Below, piece after piece: positions 8,686-17,921 of a DNA stretch of 64,000 bases. Source of the DNA: Streptomyces sp. MMG1121. Lineage in GTDB: Bacteria; Actinomycetota; Actinomycetes; Streptomycetales; Streptomycetaceae. Made by a program: the position numbers and the translations under genes. The stretch spans positions 62,001-126,000 of the forward strand of contig NZ_LGDV01000107.1 in NCBI RefSeq assembly GCF_001280015.1. The letters run 5' to 3'. The notes under the pieces are model-generated. The model made no database searches and was not told the origin of the DNA. It worked only from the letters and a program-made list of their open reading frames with translations. Each line of letters starts with the position of its first letter. The first letter of the stretch is position 1.

Positions 8686-11529
8686 ATGAACGCAGGCACG
8701 GCCGCTGTGGCCGAGCGCGTGGAGGGCACCGGGACCGGAAGCCCGGTCCCGGTGCGCCTCGCGTCGGTCTATCTGCCCGCACCCCTGCCGCGCGAGGGCC
8801 GCATCGCCTTCTGGGACCCGGCCGGCGGCCCCCTGCCCGGCCCGGGCGACACCGGGGAACTGACCGTCGTACGGCGCCAGGGTGCGAGCGTGCGCCGCCG
8901 GCAGGTCCCCGCGCTGTCCCTGCCGCTCGCCGAGGCCCTGCCGCTGCTGGTCCGGGCCCGCCGGGATCCGGCCGCCCACCCGGCGACGGCCTGCTGGGGC
9001 GCCGCCGCGCTGCACGCGCTTCGGCTGGTCGCCCGCGGCCGGTTGCTGCCGGGCCTGACCCCGGGCGGCCATGACGCCTGGCGGGCCGGCCCGCTGGAGC
9101 CCGACGACATCGCCCATCTGCGCGCGGTGGCCGCGGCCCTGCCCCCGGAGGGCCACGCCGTGCCGCTCCCCGATCCCGGCCCGCTGCGGCTGCCCGAGCC
9201 GGAGGCCCTGGTCCGCTCCTTCCTGGACGCGGTCGCCGACACCCTGCCGCGCACCCCGGCCGCCCCGCACACCGTCGGCCGGCCTTTCGCCGCCCGGGAG
9301 CCCGTGGCCCTGCCCCAGGCCCACGCGTGGGCGGCCGAGGTCGCCGCCGGCATGGACGCGGGCGTGCGGATCTCGCTCCGTCTGGACCTGTCCGCGTCCG
9401 CCGTCTTCGACAGCGGCGCGAGCGGCGGCGCGCGCGCCGCCGGGGCGGCGATCGTGCAGGTGCACAGCCTCGCCGACCCCACCCTGGTGGCCGACGCGGC
9501 AGCCCTGTGGGCGGGTGAGGCCGACACGGCGTTCGGCCCCCGCGCGCGCGTGGACGCCGCTCTCGCCGTACGGCGCGCGGCCCGCGTGTGGGCGCCCCTG
9601 GACCGGTTCGCCGAACAGGACGTGCCCGACGTGCTCGCCCTGTCCGAGGAGGAGCTGGGCGAGCTGCTCGGGGTCGCGGCCGCCCGGCTGGCCGCCGCCG
9701 GGGTCGCCGTGCACTGGCCCCGGGACCTCGCGCGCGATCTGACGGCCGCCGCCGTGGTCCGCCCGGCACCCGGCTCGGCGACCGACGGCACCGGCTTCTT
9801 CGAGAGCGAGGACCTGCTCCAGTTCCGCTGGCAGCTGGCGCTGGGCGGCGACCCGCTCAGCGAGGCCGAGATGGATTCCCTCGCCGAGGCCCACCGGCCG
9901 GTCGTACGGCTCCGGGACCGCTGGGTCCTCGTCGACCCGGCGCTGGTCCGCAAGGCCCGCAAGCGCGAACTGGGCCTGCTCGACCCGGTCGACGCGCTGT
10001 CCCTGGCGCTCACCGGCAGCGCCGAGGTCGACGGCGAGACCGTCGAAGCCGTCCCCGTAGGGGCCCTGGCGGCCCTGCGTGACCGCCTCACGGCGGGCCT
10101 GCACCCCGCGGACCCGCCGCCTGGCCTGAACGCCACCCTGCGGGACTACCAACTCCGCGGCCTGGCCTGGCTCGACCTCATGACCTCCCTCGGCCTCGGC
10201 GGCTGCCTCGCGGACGACATGGGCCTCGGCAAGACCGTCACCCTCATCGCCCTGCACCTGAAACGGGCCCGCACCGAGCCGACCCTCGTCGTCTGCCCGG
10301 CGTCCCTGCTCGGCAACTGGCAGCGGGAGATCACCCGGTTCGCGCCCGGCGTCCCCGTCCGCCGCTTCCATGGCCAGGGCCGCACCCTGGACGGCCTCGA
10401 GGGCGGCTTCGTCCTCACCACGTACGGCACGATGCGGTCGGCGGCCGCACAGCTCGCCGACCGCCCCTGGGGCATGGTCGTCGCCGACGAGGCCCAGCAC
10501 GTGAAGAACCCCTACTCGGCCACGGCCAAGGCGCTGCGCACGATCCCGGCACCGGCCCGCGTGGCGCTGACCGGCACCCCCGTCGAGAACAACCTCTCCG
10601 AACTGTGGGCCCTGCTCGACTGGACCACTCCCGGCCTCCTCGGCCCCCTGAAGTCCTTCCGTGCCCGGCACGCGCGCGCGGTGGAGAACGGCGAGGACGC
10701 GGAGGCAGTCACCCGCCTGGCCCGTCTGGTACGGCCGTTCCTCCTCCGCCGCAGGAAGTCCGACCCCGGCATCGTCCCCGAGCTGCCCCCCAAGACCGAG
10801 ACGGACCACCCGGTACCGCTCACCCGCGAGCAGGCCGCGCTGTACGAGGCGGTGGTGCGCGAGTCCTTGCTCGCCATCGAGACCGCCGAGGGCATCGCCC
10901 GCCGGGGCCTGGTCCTGAAGCTCCTGGGCGCCCTGAAGCAGATCTGCGACCACCCGGCGCTGTACCTGAAGGAGGAGTCCCGCAAGGACCGCCTGGCGCA
11001 CCGCTCCGGCAAACTCGCCCTGCTGGACGAGCTGTTGGACACCCTGCTCGCCGAGGACGGCTCGGCGCTCGTCTTCACCCAGTACGTCGGCATGGCCCGC
11101 CTGATCACCGCGCACCTGTCCGCCCGCGCGATCCCGGTGGACCTTCTGCACGGCGGCACACCGGTGCCGGAGCGCGAGCGCATGGTCGACCGCTTCCAGG
11201 ACGGCGAGACCCCGGTCCTGGTGCTGTCCCTGAAAGCGGCGGGCACCGGCCTCAACCTCACCCGCGCGGGCCATGTCATCCACTTCGACCGCTGGTGGAA
11301 CCCGGCCGTCGAGGAGCAGGCCACCGACCGTGCCTACCGCATCGGCCAGACCCAGCCCGTCCAGGTACACCGCCTGGTCACCGAGGGCACGGTCGAGGAC
11401 CGCATCGCCGAGATGCTCACTGCCAAGCGCGCCCTCGCCGACGCCATCCTGGGCTCCGGCGAGGCGGCCCTGACCGAACTGACCGACCGCGAGCTGTCCG
11501 ACCTGGTCTCCCTCCGGAGGACGCCATGA
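8686..11529 (+). CDS. SNF2-family DNA helicase/translocase
   Basis: SWI2/SNF2 ATPase of about 947 residues. The ATG at 8686 has GGGAGGTGG 8 nt upstream; the frame opens earlier but without a ribosome site. An N-terminal 480-residue actinobacterial extension (SNF2_assoc type) precedes the motor. Motor motifs: I (DDMGLGKT, near residue 515), II (DEAQ, near 600), III (LTGTPVEN) in the first RecA domain; RFQDG, LSLKAAGTGLNLT and DRAYRIGQ in the second. Translocates on double-stranded DNA to remodel protein-DNA complexes. The next gene overlaps by 4 nt and encodes a SWIM-domain protein, a known partnership in bacteria. Confidence 0.95.
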   Translation: MNAGTAAVAERVEGTGTGSPVPVRLASVYLPAPLPREGRIAFWDPAGGPLPGPGDTGELTVVRRQGASVRRRQVPALSLPLAEALPLLVRARRDPAAHPATACWGAAALHALRLVARGRLLPGLTPGGHDAWRAGPLEPDDIAHLRAVAAALPPEGHAVPLPDPGPLRLPEPEALVRSFLDAVADTLPRTPAAPHTVGRPFAAREPVALPQAHAWAAEVAAGMDAGVRISLRLDLSASAVFDSGASGGARAAGAAIVQVHSLADPTLVADAAALWAGEADTAFGPRARVDAALAVRRAARVWAPLDRFAEQDVPDVLALSEEELGELLGVAAARLAAAGVAVHWPRDLARDLTAAAVVRPAPGSATDGTGFFESEDLLQFRWQLALGGDPLSEAEMDSLAEAHRPVVRLRDRWVLVDPALVRKARKRELGLLDPVDALSLALTGSAEVDGETVEAVPVGALAALRDRLTAGLHPADPPPGLNATLRDYQLRGLAWLDLMTSLGLGGCLADDMGLGKTVTLIALHLKRARTEPTLVVCPASLLGNWQREITRFAPGVPVRRFHGQGRTLDGLEGGFVLTTYGTMRSAAAQLADRPWGMVVADEAQHVKNPYSATAKALRTIPAPARVALTGTPVENNLSELWALLDWTTPGLLGPLKSFRARHARAVENGEDAEAVTRLARLVRPFLLRRRKSDPGIVPELPPKTETDHPVPLTREQAALYEAVVRESLLAIETAEGIARRGLVLKLLGALKQICDHPALYLKEESRKDRLAHRSGKLALLDELLDTLLAEDGSALVFTQYVGMARLITAHLSARAIPVDLLHGGTPVPERERMVDRFQDGETPVLVLSLKAAGTGLNLTRAGHVIHFDRWWNPAVEEQATDRAYRIGQTQPVQVHRLVTEGTVEDRIAEMLTAKRALADAILGSGEAALTELTDRELSDLVSLRRTP

Positions 11530-13988
11530 GTCTCCCACCGGAGCACCCCGCGACGCCCCCCAACCCACGCCCCGCCGACGCGGCCCGCCGCGCCCTGCGG
11601 GCGGCACGGGAGCGGAAGGGCGGCGGGAGCGAGGAGGCGCCGGGCATGGGTGAGGGAGTGCCGGGCTCGACGGAGGCGGTGGCTTCCCGTGAGGCGGCCC
11701 GTCGTGCTCTGCGTGCCGTGCGGGAGCACGCGGGCGTCGAGCGCAAGGGGGCAGCAGGTTCGGGCGAGGGGGCAACAGACGCGACCGGGGAGGCGACAGC
11801 CGGCACTGCGGCGGAGGCCCCGGACGGCCCGGCCGAGCCCGCGGCGGAACACCCTGCCCGCACCGATCCGAGGCCGGGCGACGCGGCGCGAGCGGCGCTC
11901 CGGGCCGGCACGACCCCAGCCGCCCCCGCCGCACCGGCCACTGTCACTGCTCCGGCCGAGGTGAGCGCTCCGGCCACTATCACTGCTTCGCCCGAGGTGA
12001 GCGCACCGGCCCCCCTCACCGCTCCGCCCAACACGGGTGCACCTGCGGACCCGACCACACCGACCACCGCCCCTGAGCCGGCAGACGCCACGGCACCAGC
12101 CGACGCGACCTGCGCGGCCCAGGACAAGCCCTTCGTTCCGGCGCCTGCGGCCCGCCCCGCCGTCGCGCCGGGTGGCCGCCCCGCCGATGTCGCCAGGGAA
12201 GCGCTGCGAGCGGCCCGGCGGGAGACCCTGCGGGCCGAGGCCGAGGCGCAGGAGGCCGCCGCGCGTGGCCGGCGGGTGGGGGAGCCCCGTACCCGACGCG
12301 GGCTGCGCACGACCGGTGCCTCCGCCGCCTCGGCGGCGCGCAGCGCGTCCGGCCACGGACCCGACTCCCGGACGCCTCGCACGAAGGCCGCCCAGGACAT
12401 GCGGCACTACCTGGCCAACGCCTTCCGGATGCCGGCGTGGCCCGACGACGCCGAGGAGGAGGCAGGGACCACGGACACGAACGGCGACCCCACCGAGCAC
12501 ATCGAACGGGACCACGCGACACCCGCGCCGCCGCCCCCGCACAGCCCGTCCGCCCCCTCCGCCGAGTCGCACTGGGCAGCCACGCGCACCAGGTCCGCCC
12601 CGCCCGCCCCTTCCGCCGAGCCACCCCCCGCGTACGCGGCCTGGGCACCCGCGCACACGCCCTGCGCCCCGGACGCCGAGGACACCCCGACCCCCGTGCA
12701 CCCGCACCTGCCCACCACCATGGCCGCCCCCCACCGCGACACCGAACTGCGCCGCACGTTCCCGGCGTTCGCGCCGCGCGGAGCCGCCGGTGAGGGCGCA
12801 CAGTTCGCCGGGACCTGGTGGGGCAACGCGTGGGTGACCTCGCTGGAGCAGGGTGCGCTGGACGCCAAGCGGGTGGCGCGGGGACGTGGTTACGCCGATC
12901 AGGGCCAGGTCGACGCGATCACTGTGACACCGGGGCTCGTGCTGGCGTACGTGCGCGGGAGCCGGCCACGGCCGTACCGCGTGCAGGTGCGGGTCCGGAC
13001 GCTGGCCGAGGAGGACTGGGCGCGGTTCCTGGACGCGGCCGCCGACCGGCCGGGGCACATCGCCGCGCTGCTCGACAAGGAGCTGCCCCAGTCGCTCGCC
13101 GAGTGCGGTGTGCCGCTGCTGCCCGGCCCGGGCGACCTCGACCCGAGCTGCAACTGCCCCGACTCCGGCCACCCCTGCAAGCACGCGGCCGCGCTCTGCT
13201 ACCAGACGGCGCGGCTGCTCGACGCCGACCCGTTCGTGCTGCTCCTGCTGCGCGGCCGGGGCGAGAAGGACCTGCTCGACGCGCTGTCCCGGCGCAGCGC
13301 TGCCCAGGCGGCCCCCGCCGCCCAGGACCGGCAGCCGCAGTCGCTGCCCGGCGTGCGCGCCACCGACGCCCTCGCGCCCCGTCGACTCCCGCCGCTGCCC
13401 CCGCCGTTGCCGCTGCCGCCGCATCCCGGGCAGCCACCGGCGTATCCGGCGGCGCCCGGCGGCCCGGACCCCTTCGCGCTGGACCAGCTCGCGACCGACG
13501 CCGCCGCCCGCGCGCACGCGCTGCTCGGCACCGGGCGGGATCCGGTGGGGGAGCTGACCCTGTGGCAGGACGCGGTGCGCCTGGCCGCGGCCCGCCCCGG
13601 CTCCGGCCTCACCGCCACCACCCGCACCCTCTACTCCGCCCTGGCCACGGCCGTCGGCCGCACCCCGTCCGATCTGGCGCGCGCCGTCGCCGCCTGGCGG
13701 CAGGGCGGGCCCGCCGGGCTGGCCGTCCTGGAGGAGCCGTGGGACCCGCCGGCCGGCCGCTTCGACCGGGCCCGCCCGCTGCTGCTCGCCGCGGACCTCC
13801 CGGCGTTCCGCCCCTGGCGCAATCACCTCACCCACCCCCAGGGCCATGTCCAGCTCCGCCTCGGCCACGACGGCCTGTGGTACGCGTACGAATCGGAGCC
13901 CGGCCGCGACGACTGGTGGCCCCGCGGCACCCCGGACCTGGACCCGGTGGGTGCCCTGACCGGCCTCGGCACCACGGACGGTCTCTAG
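11526..13988 (+). CDS. SWIM zinc-finger protein, partner of the SNF2 helicase
   Basis: 820-residue protein starting at the ATG that overlaps the helicase stop. The SWIM motif CNCPDSGHPCKH (CxCxnCxH) lies near residues 542-553 and chelates zinc, probably to bind DNA or protein. The preceding 420 residues are low-complexity Ala/Pro/Gln-rich sequence holding four copies of an (A/D)xARxALRA helix at about residues 17, 59, 120 and 218. After the SWIM comes TWWGNAW-type core context and a C-terminal alpha-helical region. The N-terminal extension is much longer than in compact SWIM proteins. The pair may load or target the SNF2 motor. Confidence 0.93.
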   Translation: MSLPPEHPATPPNPRPADAARRALRAARERKGGGSEEAPGMGEGVPGSTEAVASREAARRALRAVREHAGVERKGAAGSGEGATDATGEATAGTAAEAPDGPAEPAAEHPARTDPRPGDAARAALRAGTTPAAPAAPATVTAPAEVSAPATITASPEVSAPAPLTAPPNTGAPADPTTPTTAPEPADATAPADATCAAQDKPFVPAPAARPAVAPGGRPADVAREALRAARRETLRAEAEAQEAAARGRRVGEPRTRRGLRTTGASAASAARSASGHGPDSRTPRTKAAQDMRHYLANAFRMPAWPDDAEEEAGTTDTNGDPTEHIERDHATPAPPPPHSPSAPSAESHWAATRTRSAPPAPSAEPPPAYAAWAPAHTPCAPDAEDTPTPVHPHLPTTMAAPHRDTELRRTFPAFAPRGAAGEGAQFAGTWWGNAWVTSLEQGALDAKRVARGRGYADQGQVDAITVTPGLVLAYVRGSRPRPYRVQVRVRTLAEEDWARFLDAAADRPGHIAALLDKELPQSLAECGVPLLPGPGDLDPSCNCPDSGHPCKHAAALCYQTARLLDADPFVLLLLRGRGEKDLLDALSRRSAAQAAPAAQDRQPQSLPGVRATDALAPRRLPPLPPPLPLPPHPGQPPAYPAAPGGPDPFALDQLATDAAARAHALLGTGRDPVGELTLWQDAVRLAAARPGSGLTATTRTLYSALATAVGRTPSDLARAVAAWRQGGPAGLAVLEEPWDPPAGRFDRARPLLLAADLPAFRPWRNHLTHPQGHVQLRLGHDGLWYAYESEPGRDDWWPRGTPDLDPVGALTGLGTTDGL
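11937..12030 (+). repeat. 36-bp tandem repeat inside the SWIM gene
   Basis: Two full 36-bp units (11937-11972 and 11973-12008) and a partial third, encoding ATVTAPAEVSAP-like blocks. The unit length keeps the frame, so copy-number change would only lengthen the disordered linker. Confidence 0.7.
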
Positions 13989-14215
13989 GCTCTTGTGCCG
14001 GGTCCGTACGCCAGGCCCTTCGCCGGGATTGCCGGCCCGAAGCCGTACGGGGAGCGGATCGGGGCACGGACGGGGCGGGGCCGCCCGCGGCGGCGACTGC
14101 GAAGACCGCGCGGGGACTGTGGGGGTCCGGTGTGGTGGACCGGGGCGGTGCGTGGGCGCCCGGGGCCCGCTGGCATCATGACCGGCCTGATCGACATCGG
14201 GCAGGCGGGGGAGAC

Positions 14216-14821
14216 GTGACACCGGTGAGGGCGGGAAGACGGCCCCGGAGCGCACCGAAGACGTTGCCGGGCCGGATCGGGACGGCGCTGTTCATGGTGT
14301 TCGTCGCGCTGCTGTTCAGCGGCCTCGGGATCGGTGGAGGTGTGGGTCTCGCCGACGGCCTGAAGTACTCCACGCGTCTGTCCGGCACCCCGGGGCTGCT
14401 GAAGATAACCTTCTGCGAGACCACGGGCACCGGCAAGCAGCGGCATACCGATTGCTTCGGTGCCTTCCGCTCCGACGATCGCCGGCTGACGGACGCGTAC
14501 GCCTCCATCGGCGAGTCCTTCAAGACGGGGACGGTCCTGCCGGTCCAGCGGGACGCCGACGGTCATTGCTATCTGGTCGGGGTGGCCCCGACGGCCGGGC
14601 GGCTGGCCGGGATCTGCGCCTGCGTCGTGGGACTCGTCGCCGGTCTGGCCGCCCTGTGCGGGGCGTTCGCCACCGTGATGCCGCAGCTGGGCGGCAGGAT
14701 CGGCGCGGCGCTGTGGTCACCGTGGGCCGGCCGGATGCTGAGCCGGCTGTTGCTGGCGTGCGGCATCGGTTTCGCCCTCTTCGGTGTGACCGGCGTGATC
14801 GGCTGGCTGGCTCTGCCCTGA
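14216..14821 (+). CDS. Hypothetical membrane protein
   Basis: About 201 residues with three predicted transmembrane helices: one near residue 25 and two in the C-terminal 80 residues (GICACVVGLVAGLAALCGAF; LLACGIGFALFGVTGVIGW). The intervening loop has cysteines (FCETTGTGKQRHTDCFG) that could pair outside the cell. GTG start at 14216 with a GGGGG run 4 nt upstream; GTG at 14225 is a better-spaced alternative. Family not recognised. Confidence 0.7.
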   Translation: MTPVRAGRRPRSAPKTLPGRIGTALFMVFVALLFSGLGIGGGVGLADGLKYSTRLSGTPGLLKITFCETTGTGKQRHTDCFGAFRSDDRRLTDAYASIGESFKTGTVLPVQRDADGHCYLVGVAPTAGRLAGICACVVGLVAGLAALCGAFATVMPQLGGRIGAALWSPWAGRMLSRLLLACGIGFALFGVTGVIGWLALP

Positions 14822-15076
14822 CGGTGAAATACGGTGATCGGACATTTGTGATAGAGCCTGCCCCGGCCAGGATCTACACTCAGTTGGTAGCCGCAAGCAA
14901 CGGAACGTGAGTGATGATCGGCACGGGCTGTCGGAGTGGTCGTGAGGGGGCGGTGTGCCCGCATATCGACCGGGGTCTGGTCAAGCGCCCCGCGACGACC
15001 CGGTGGACCGCATGTACATGAGCCTCGGAGCCGGGCGGTGCCCGGAGAACGAGGCCAGGCAAGGAGATTCGTACGC

Positions 15077-17650
15077 ATGACCATGTCAGCGTCCCCGGTC
15101 CGCGGGGGAACCGCAGAGAAATCCGCGTCGCCACCACCGGCCGGGAGACTGACGCACCGTCAGATAATGACGATCCTCAGCGGCCTGATGCTGGGGATGT
15201 TCCTCGCGGCGCTCGACCAGACCATTGTCAGCACCTCGATCCGCACGATCGCCGACGATCTGCACGGACTCAGCGCGCAGGCGTGGGTCACCACCGCGTA
15301 CCTGATCACCTCCACGATCAGCACGCCGCTGTACGGCAAGCTGTCCGACATCTACGGCCGCAAGCCCTTCTTCCTCGCGGCCATCTCGATCTTCATCGTG
15401 GGCTCGGCGGCCTGTTCGTTCGCCACGTCGATGACGGAACTGGCCGCCTTCCGGGCCTTCCAGGGCATCGGCGCGGGCGGCCTGATGGCACTGGCGCTGG
15501 CGATCATCGGTGACATCGTGCCGCCCCGTGAGCGGGCCCGGTACCAGGGTTACATGCTCGCGATGTTCGGCTCGTCCAGCGTGCTCGGCCCGCTCATCGG
15601 CGGTTTCCTGGCGGGCCGCGGCACCATCCTGGCCATCACCGGCTGGCGCTGGGTGTTCCTGGTCAACGTGCCGGTCGGCATCATCGCGCTGTTCGTCGTC
15701 GCCAAGGTGCTGAACCTCCCGCACGTCCGGCGCGAGCACCGCATCGACTGGTGGGGCGCGTTCACCATCGCCCTCGGCGTGGTGCCGCTGCTGCTCGTGG
15801 CCGAGCAGGGCCAGGACTGGGGCTGGACCTCCACGAAGGCCGGCGTCTGCTACGCGATCGGCGTGGTCGGCCTGATCGCCTGGGTCCTGGTCGAACGGGC
15901 GATGGGCGAGGAGGCCCTGATCCCGATGCGGCTGTTCCGCGGCGCGGTGTTCAGCAAGATGAGCGTGATGTCCGTGCTCATCGGCATGGGCATGTTCGGC
16001 GGGATGATGATGGTCCCGCTGTACCTGCAGATCGTGAAGGGCGTCAGCCCCACCAAGTCCGGTCTGCTGATGCTGCCGCTGATGGTCGGCATGATCGCCG
16101 GGACCATCGTGGTCGGACGCATCATCCAGCAGACCGGCAAGTACAAGATCTTCCCCGTCATCGGCACCGTGCTGCTCATCGCCGCGATGCTCCTGTTCCA
16201 CTACCGCGTGCACTGGAACACGGCGCTGCCGGAGACCATGGCCTACATGGCACTGTTCGGCATCGGCCTCAGCGGCTGTATGCAGATCCTCACCCTGGCC
16301 GTGCAGAACGCGGTCGAGCCCAAGGACATGGGCGTGGCGACCGCGTCGGCCACCTTCTTCCGGCAGATGGGCGGCACCGCCGGTACCGCGATCTTCCTCT
16401 CCGTGCTGTTCAGCACCGTCGGCGACAAGATCAACTCGGCCTTCCGGTCCGCGGCGCAGACGCCCGCGTTCCAGGCCGCGCTCCACGACCCGGCCGTACA
16501 GGCCGACCCCGCGAACGCGCCGGTGCTGCAGATGCTCAAGCACCCCGGGGCGGGCGGCGGCTCGAGCGTCCTGGACGACTCCTCCTTCATCCAGCGGCTC
16601 GACCCGCGCCTGGCCGAGCCGTTCAAGGTCGGCTTCACCGACTCGATGCAGCTGGTCTTCCTCATCGCCGCGGGTGTGATGGTCCTGGCCTTCCTGGTCG
16701 CGCTGTGGACCAAGGAGGTGCCGCTGCGCAAGGTCTCCGGACTGGAGGCGCAGGCCGCCGAGGAGAGCGGCGCTCCGGCTCCGGAGCCGGCCGCGGCCAT
16801 GGTCGCCGAGGCCGCCGTCGAGGCCGTCCAGCCCCTCGCCGCGCCGGCGGCCGAGACGGTCGCACCCGCGCCCGGCGTCGCACGCCACGCCGTCCGCGGC
16901 CGGGTGCTGGACGGCACGGGCACACCGGTGCCGCAGGCCGTGATCACGTTGATCGACGTCAACGGACGGCAGCTCGGCCGCGCCGTCAGCGGTCCGGACG
17001 GGGGCTACGCGGTGGCCGCCGGCAGCCCCGGCACCTACGTACTGATCGCCGCCGCCGGTGCCCGGCAGCCGCAGGCCGTCACCGTGCTCGTCGGTGACGA
17101 GCCGGTCGAGTGCGACCTCGCGCTCAGCGGCACCGTGGCCCTCACCGGATCGGTCCGGGACGCCGTCCACGGACACCCGCTGCCCGGAGCCCTGCTGGTC
17201 GCCACCGACGTGCGCGGCGAGGTGGTGTCCTCGGGGACCTCGGCCGCCGACGGCGCCTTCCTGCTCTCGGATCTGGTCCCCGGCGGCTACACGCTCGTGG
17301 TGAACGCGCCCGGCCACCGCCCGGCCGCCCTCCCCGTCGAGGTCACCCCGGGATCCTCGGACGTCCACGAGATCCGCCTCGAAGCGAGCGCCCAGCTGCA
17401 CGGTGTCGTCAACGCCGTCGGCGGCCGGCCGCTCGACGACGCCAAGGTCACCCTGCTGGACTCGGCCGGAAACGTGGTCGGCACCGCGGTCACCGGCTCC
17501 GACGGCGCCTACGGGTTCACCGACCTGGAGGGCGGCGAGTACACCGTCATCGCCAGCGGCTACGCCCCGGTCGCCACGTCGGTACGCCTGGACGGCAGCG
17601 GCGTCACCGGTTTCGACGTGGAGCTGTCCCACGAGGACGCGTCCCGCTAG
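15077..17650 (+). CDS. DHA2-type MFS drug exporter with C-terminal carboxypeptidase-regulatory-like repeats
   Basis: 857 residues. The N-terminal 550 residues are a 14-helix EmrB/QacA exporter: motif C region LDQTIVSTSIRTI near the start, motif A GKLSDIYGRKP. The ATG at 15077 has AAGGAG 10 nt upstream; the open frame before it has no ribosome site. Beyond about residue 600, after an Ala/Pro linker, come three repeats of a transthyretin-like beta-sandwich (GRVLDGTGTPVPQAVITL; GSVRDAVHGHPLPGALL; GVVNAVGGRPLDDAKVTL), each with a DGxYxxxxLxxGxYTV ending. DHA2 exporters usually stop near 500-550 residues. The repeats follow the last helix; their side of the membrane depends on helix count. Confidence 0.93.
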   Translation: MTMSASPVRGGTAEKSASPPPAGRLTHRQIMTILSGLMLGMFLAALDQTIVSTSIRTIADDLHGLSAQAWVTTAYLITSTISTPLYGKLSDIYGRKPFFLAAISIFIVGSAACSFATSMTELAAFRAFQGIGAGGLMALALAIIGDIVPPRERARYQGYMLAMFGSSSVLGPLIGGFLAGRGTILAITGWRWVFLVNVPVGIIALFVVAKVLNLPHVRREHRIDWWGAFTIALGVVPLLLVAEQGQDWGWTSTKAGVCYAIGVVGLIAWVLVERAMGEEALIPMRLFRGAVFSKMSVMSVLIGMGMFGGMMMVPLYLQIVKGVSPTKSGLLMLPLMVGMIAGTIVVGRIIQQTGKYKIFPVIGTVLLIAAMLLFHYRVHWNTALPETMAYMALFGIGLSGCMQILTLAVQNAVEPKDMGVATASATFFRQMGGTAGTAIFLSVLFSTVGDKINSAFRSAAQTPAFQAALHDPAVQADPANAPVLQMLKHPGAGGGSSVLDDSSFIQRLDPRLAEPFKVGFTDSMQLVFLIAAGVMVLAFLVALWTKEVPLRKVSGLEAQAAEESGAPAPEPAAAMVAEAAVEAVQPLAAPAAETVAPAPGVARHAVRGRVLDGTGTPVPQAVITLIDVNGRQLGRAVSGPDGGYAVAAGSPGTYVLIAAAGARQPQAVTVLVGDEPVECDLALSGTVALTGSVRDAVHGHPLPGALLVATDVRGEVVSSGTSAADGAFLLSDLVPGGYTLVVNAPGHRPAALPVEVTPGSSDVHEIRLEASAQLHGVVNAVGGRPLDDAKVTLLDSAGNVVGTAVTGSDGAYGFTDLEGGEYTVIASGYAPVATSVRLDGSGVTGFDVELSHEDASR

Positions 17651-17679
17651 CCCGGCCCGGCGATCAGCCGACGACCGTC

Positions 17680-17722
17680 GCCGCCCCGCGAGAGACCCTG
17701 ACCCGGCCTCTCGCGGGGCGGC
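17680..17722 (+). terminator. Intrinsic hairpin terminator after the MFS gene
   Basis: Perfect 15-bp inverted repeat (GCCGCCCCGCGAGAG at 17680-17694 with its complement at 17708-17722) around a 13-nt loop, 30 nt past the stop. There is no T run, as is normal in Streptomyces. Confidence 0.85.
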
Positions 17723-17921
17723 CCGTTGCCCGGACCGGACAGAACCGCACCGGAACGGGGCACCGCACGGCCGCCCCGGGCCCTTCCGGAACGCCGCGCC
17801 ACCGCACGGCCCCGCGGTCGAGCCGCGGCTCGCCGTCCGGGCTCGCGGCCGCCGTACCCGCCGGGGCGGGAGGCCGGGCCTGTGGTCGGACGGGGCCGCC
17901 ACAGCCCGGCGCGGCCGGTGT

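Noticed and set aside
7975..11934. A 1319-codon open frame on the minus strand, antisense to the SNF2 gene.
   Set aside because: It mirrors the codon bias of the SNF2 gene, has no ribosome site or domain motifs, and its translation is Gly/Val/Arg low complexity, the usual GC-rich shadow.
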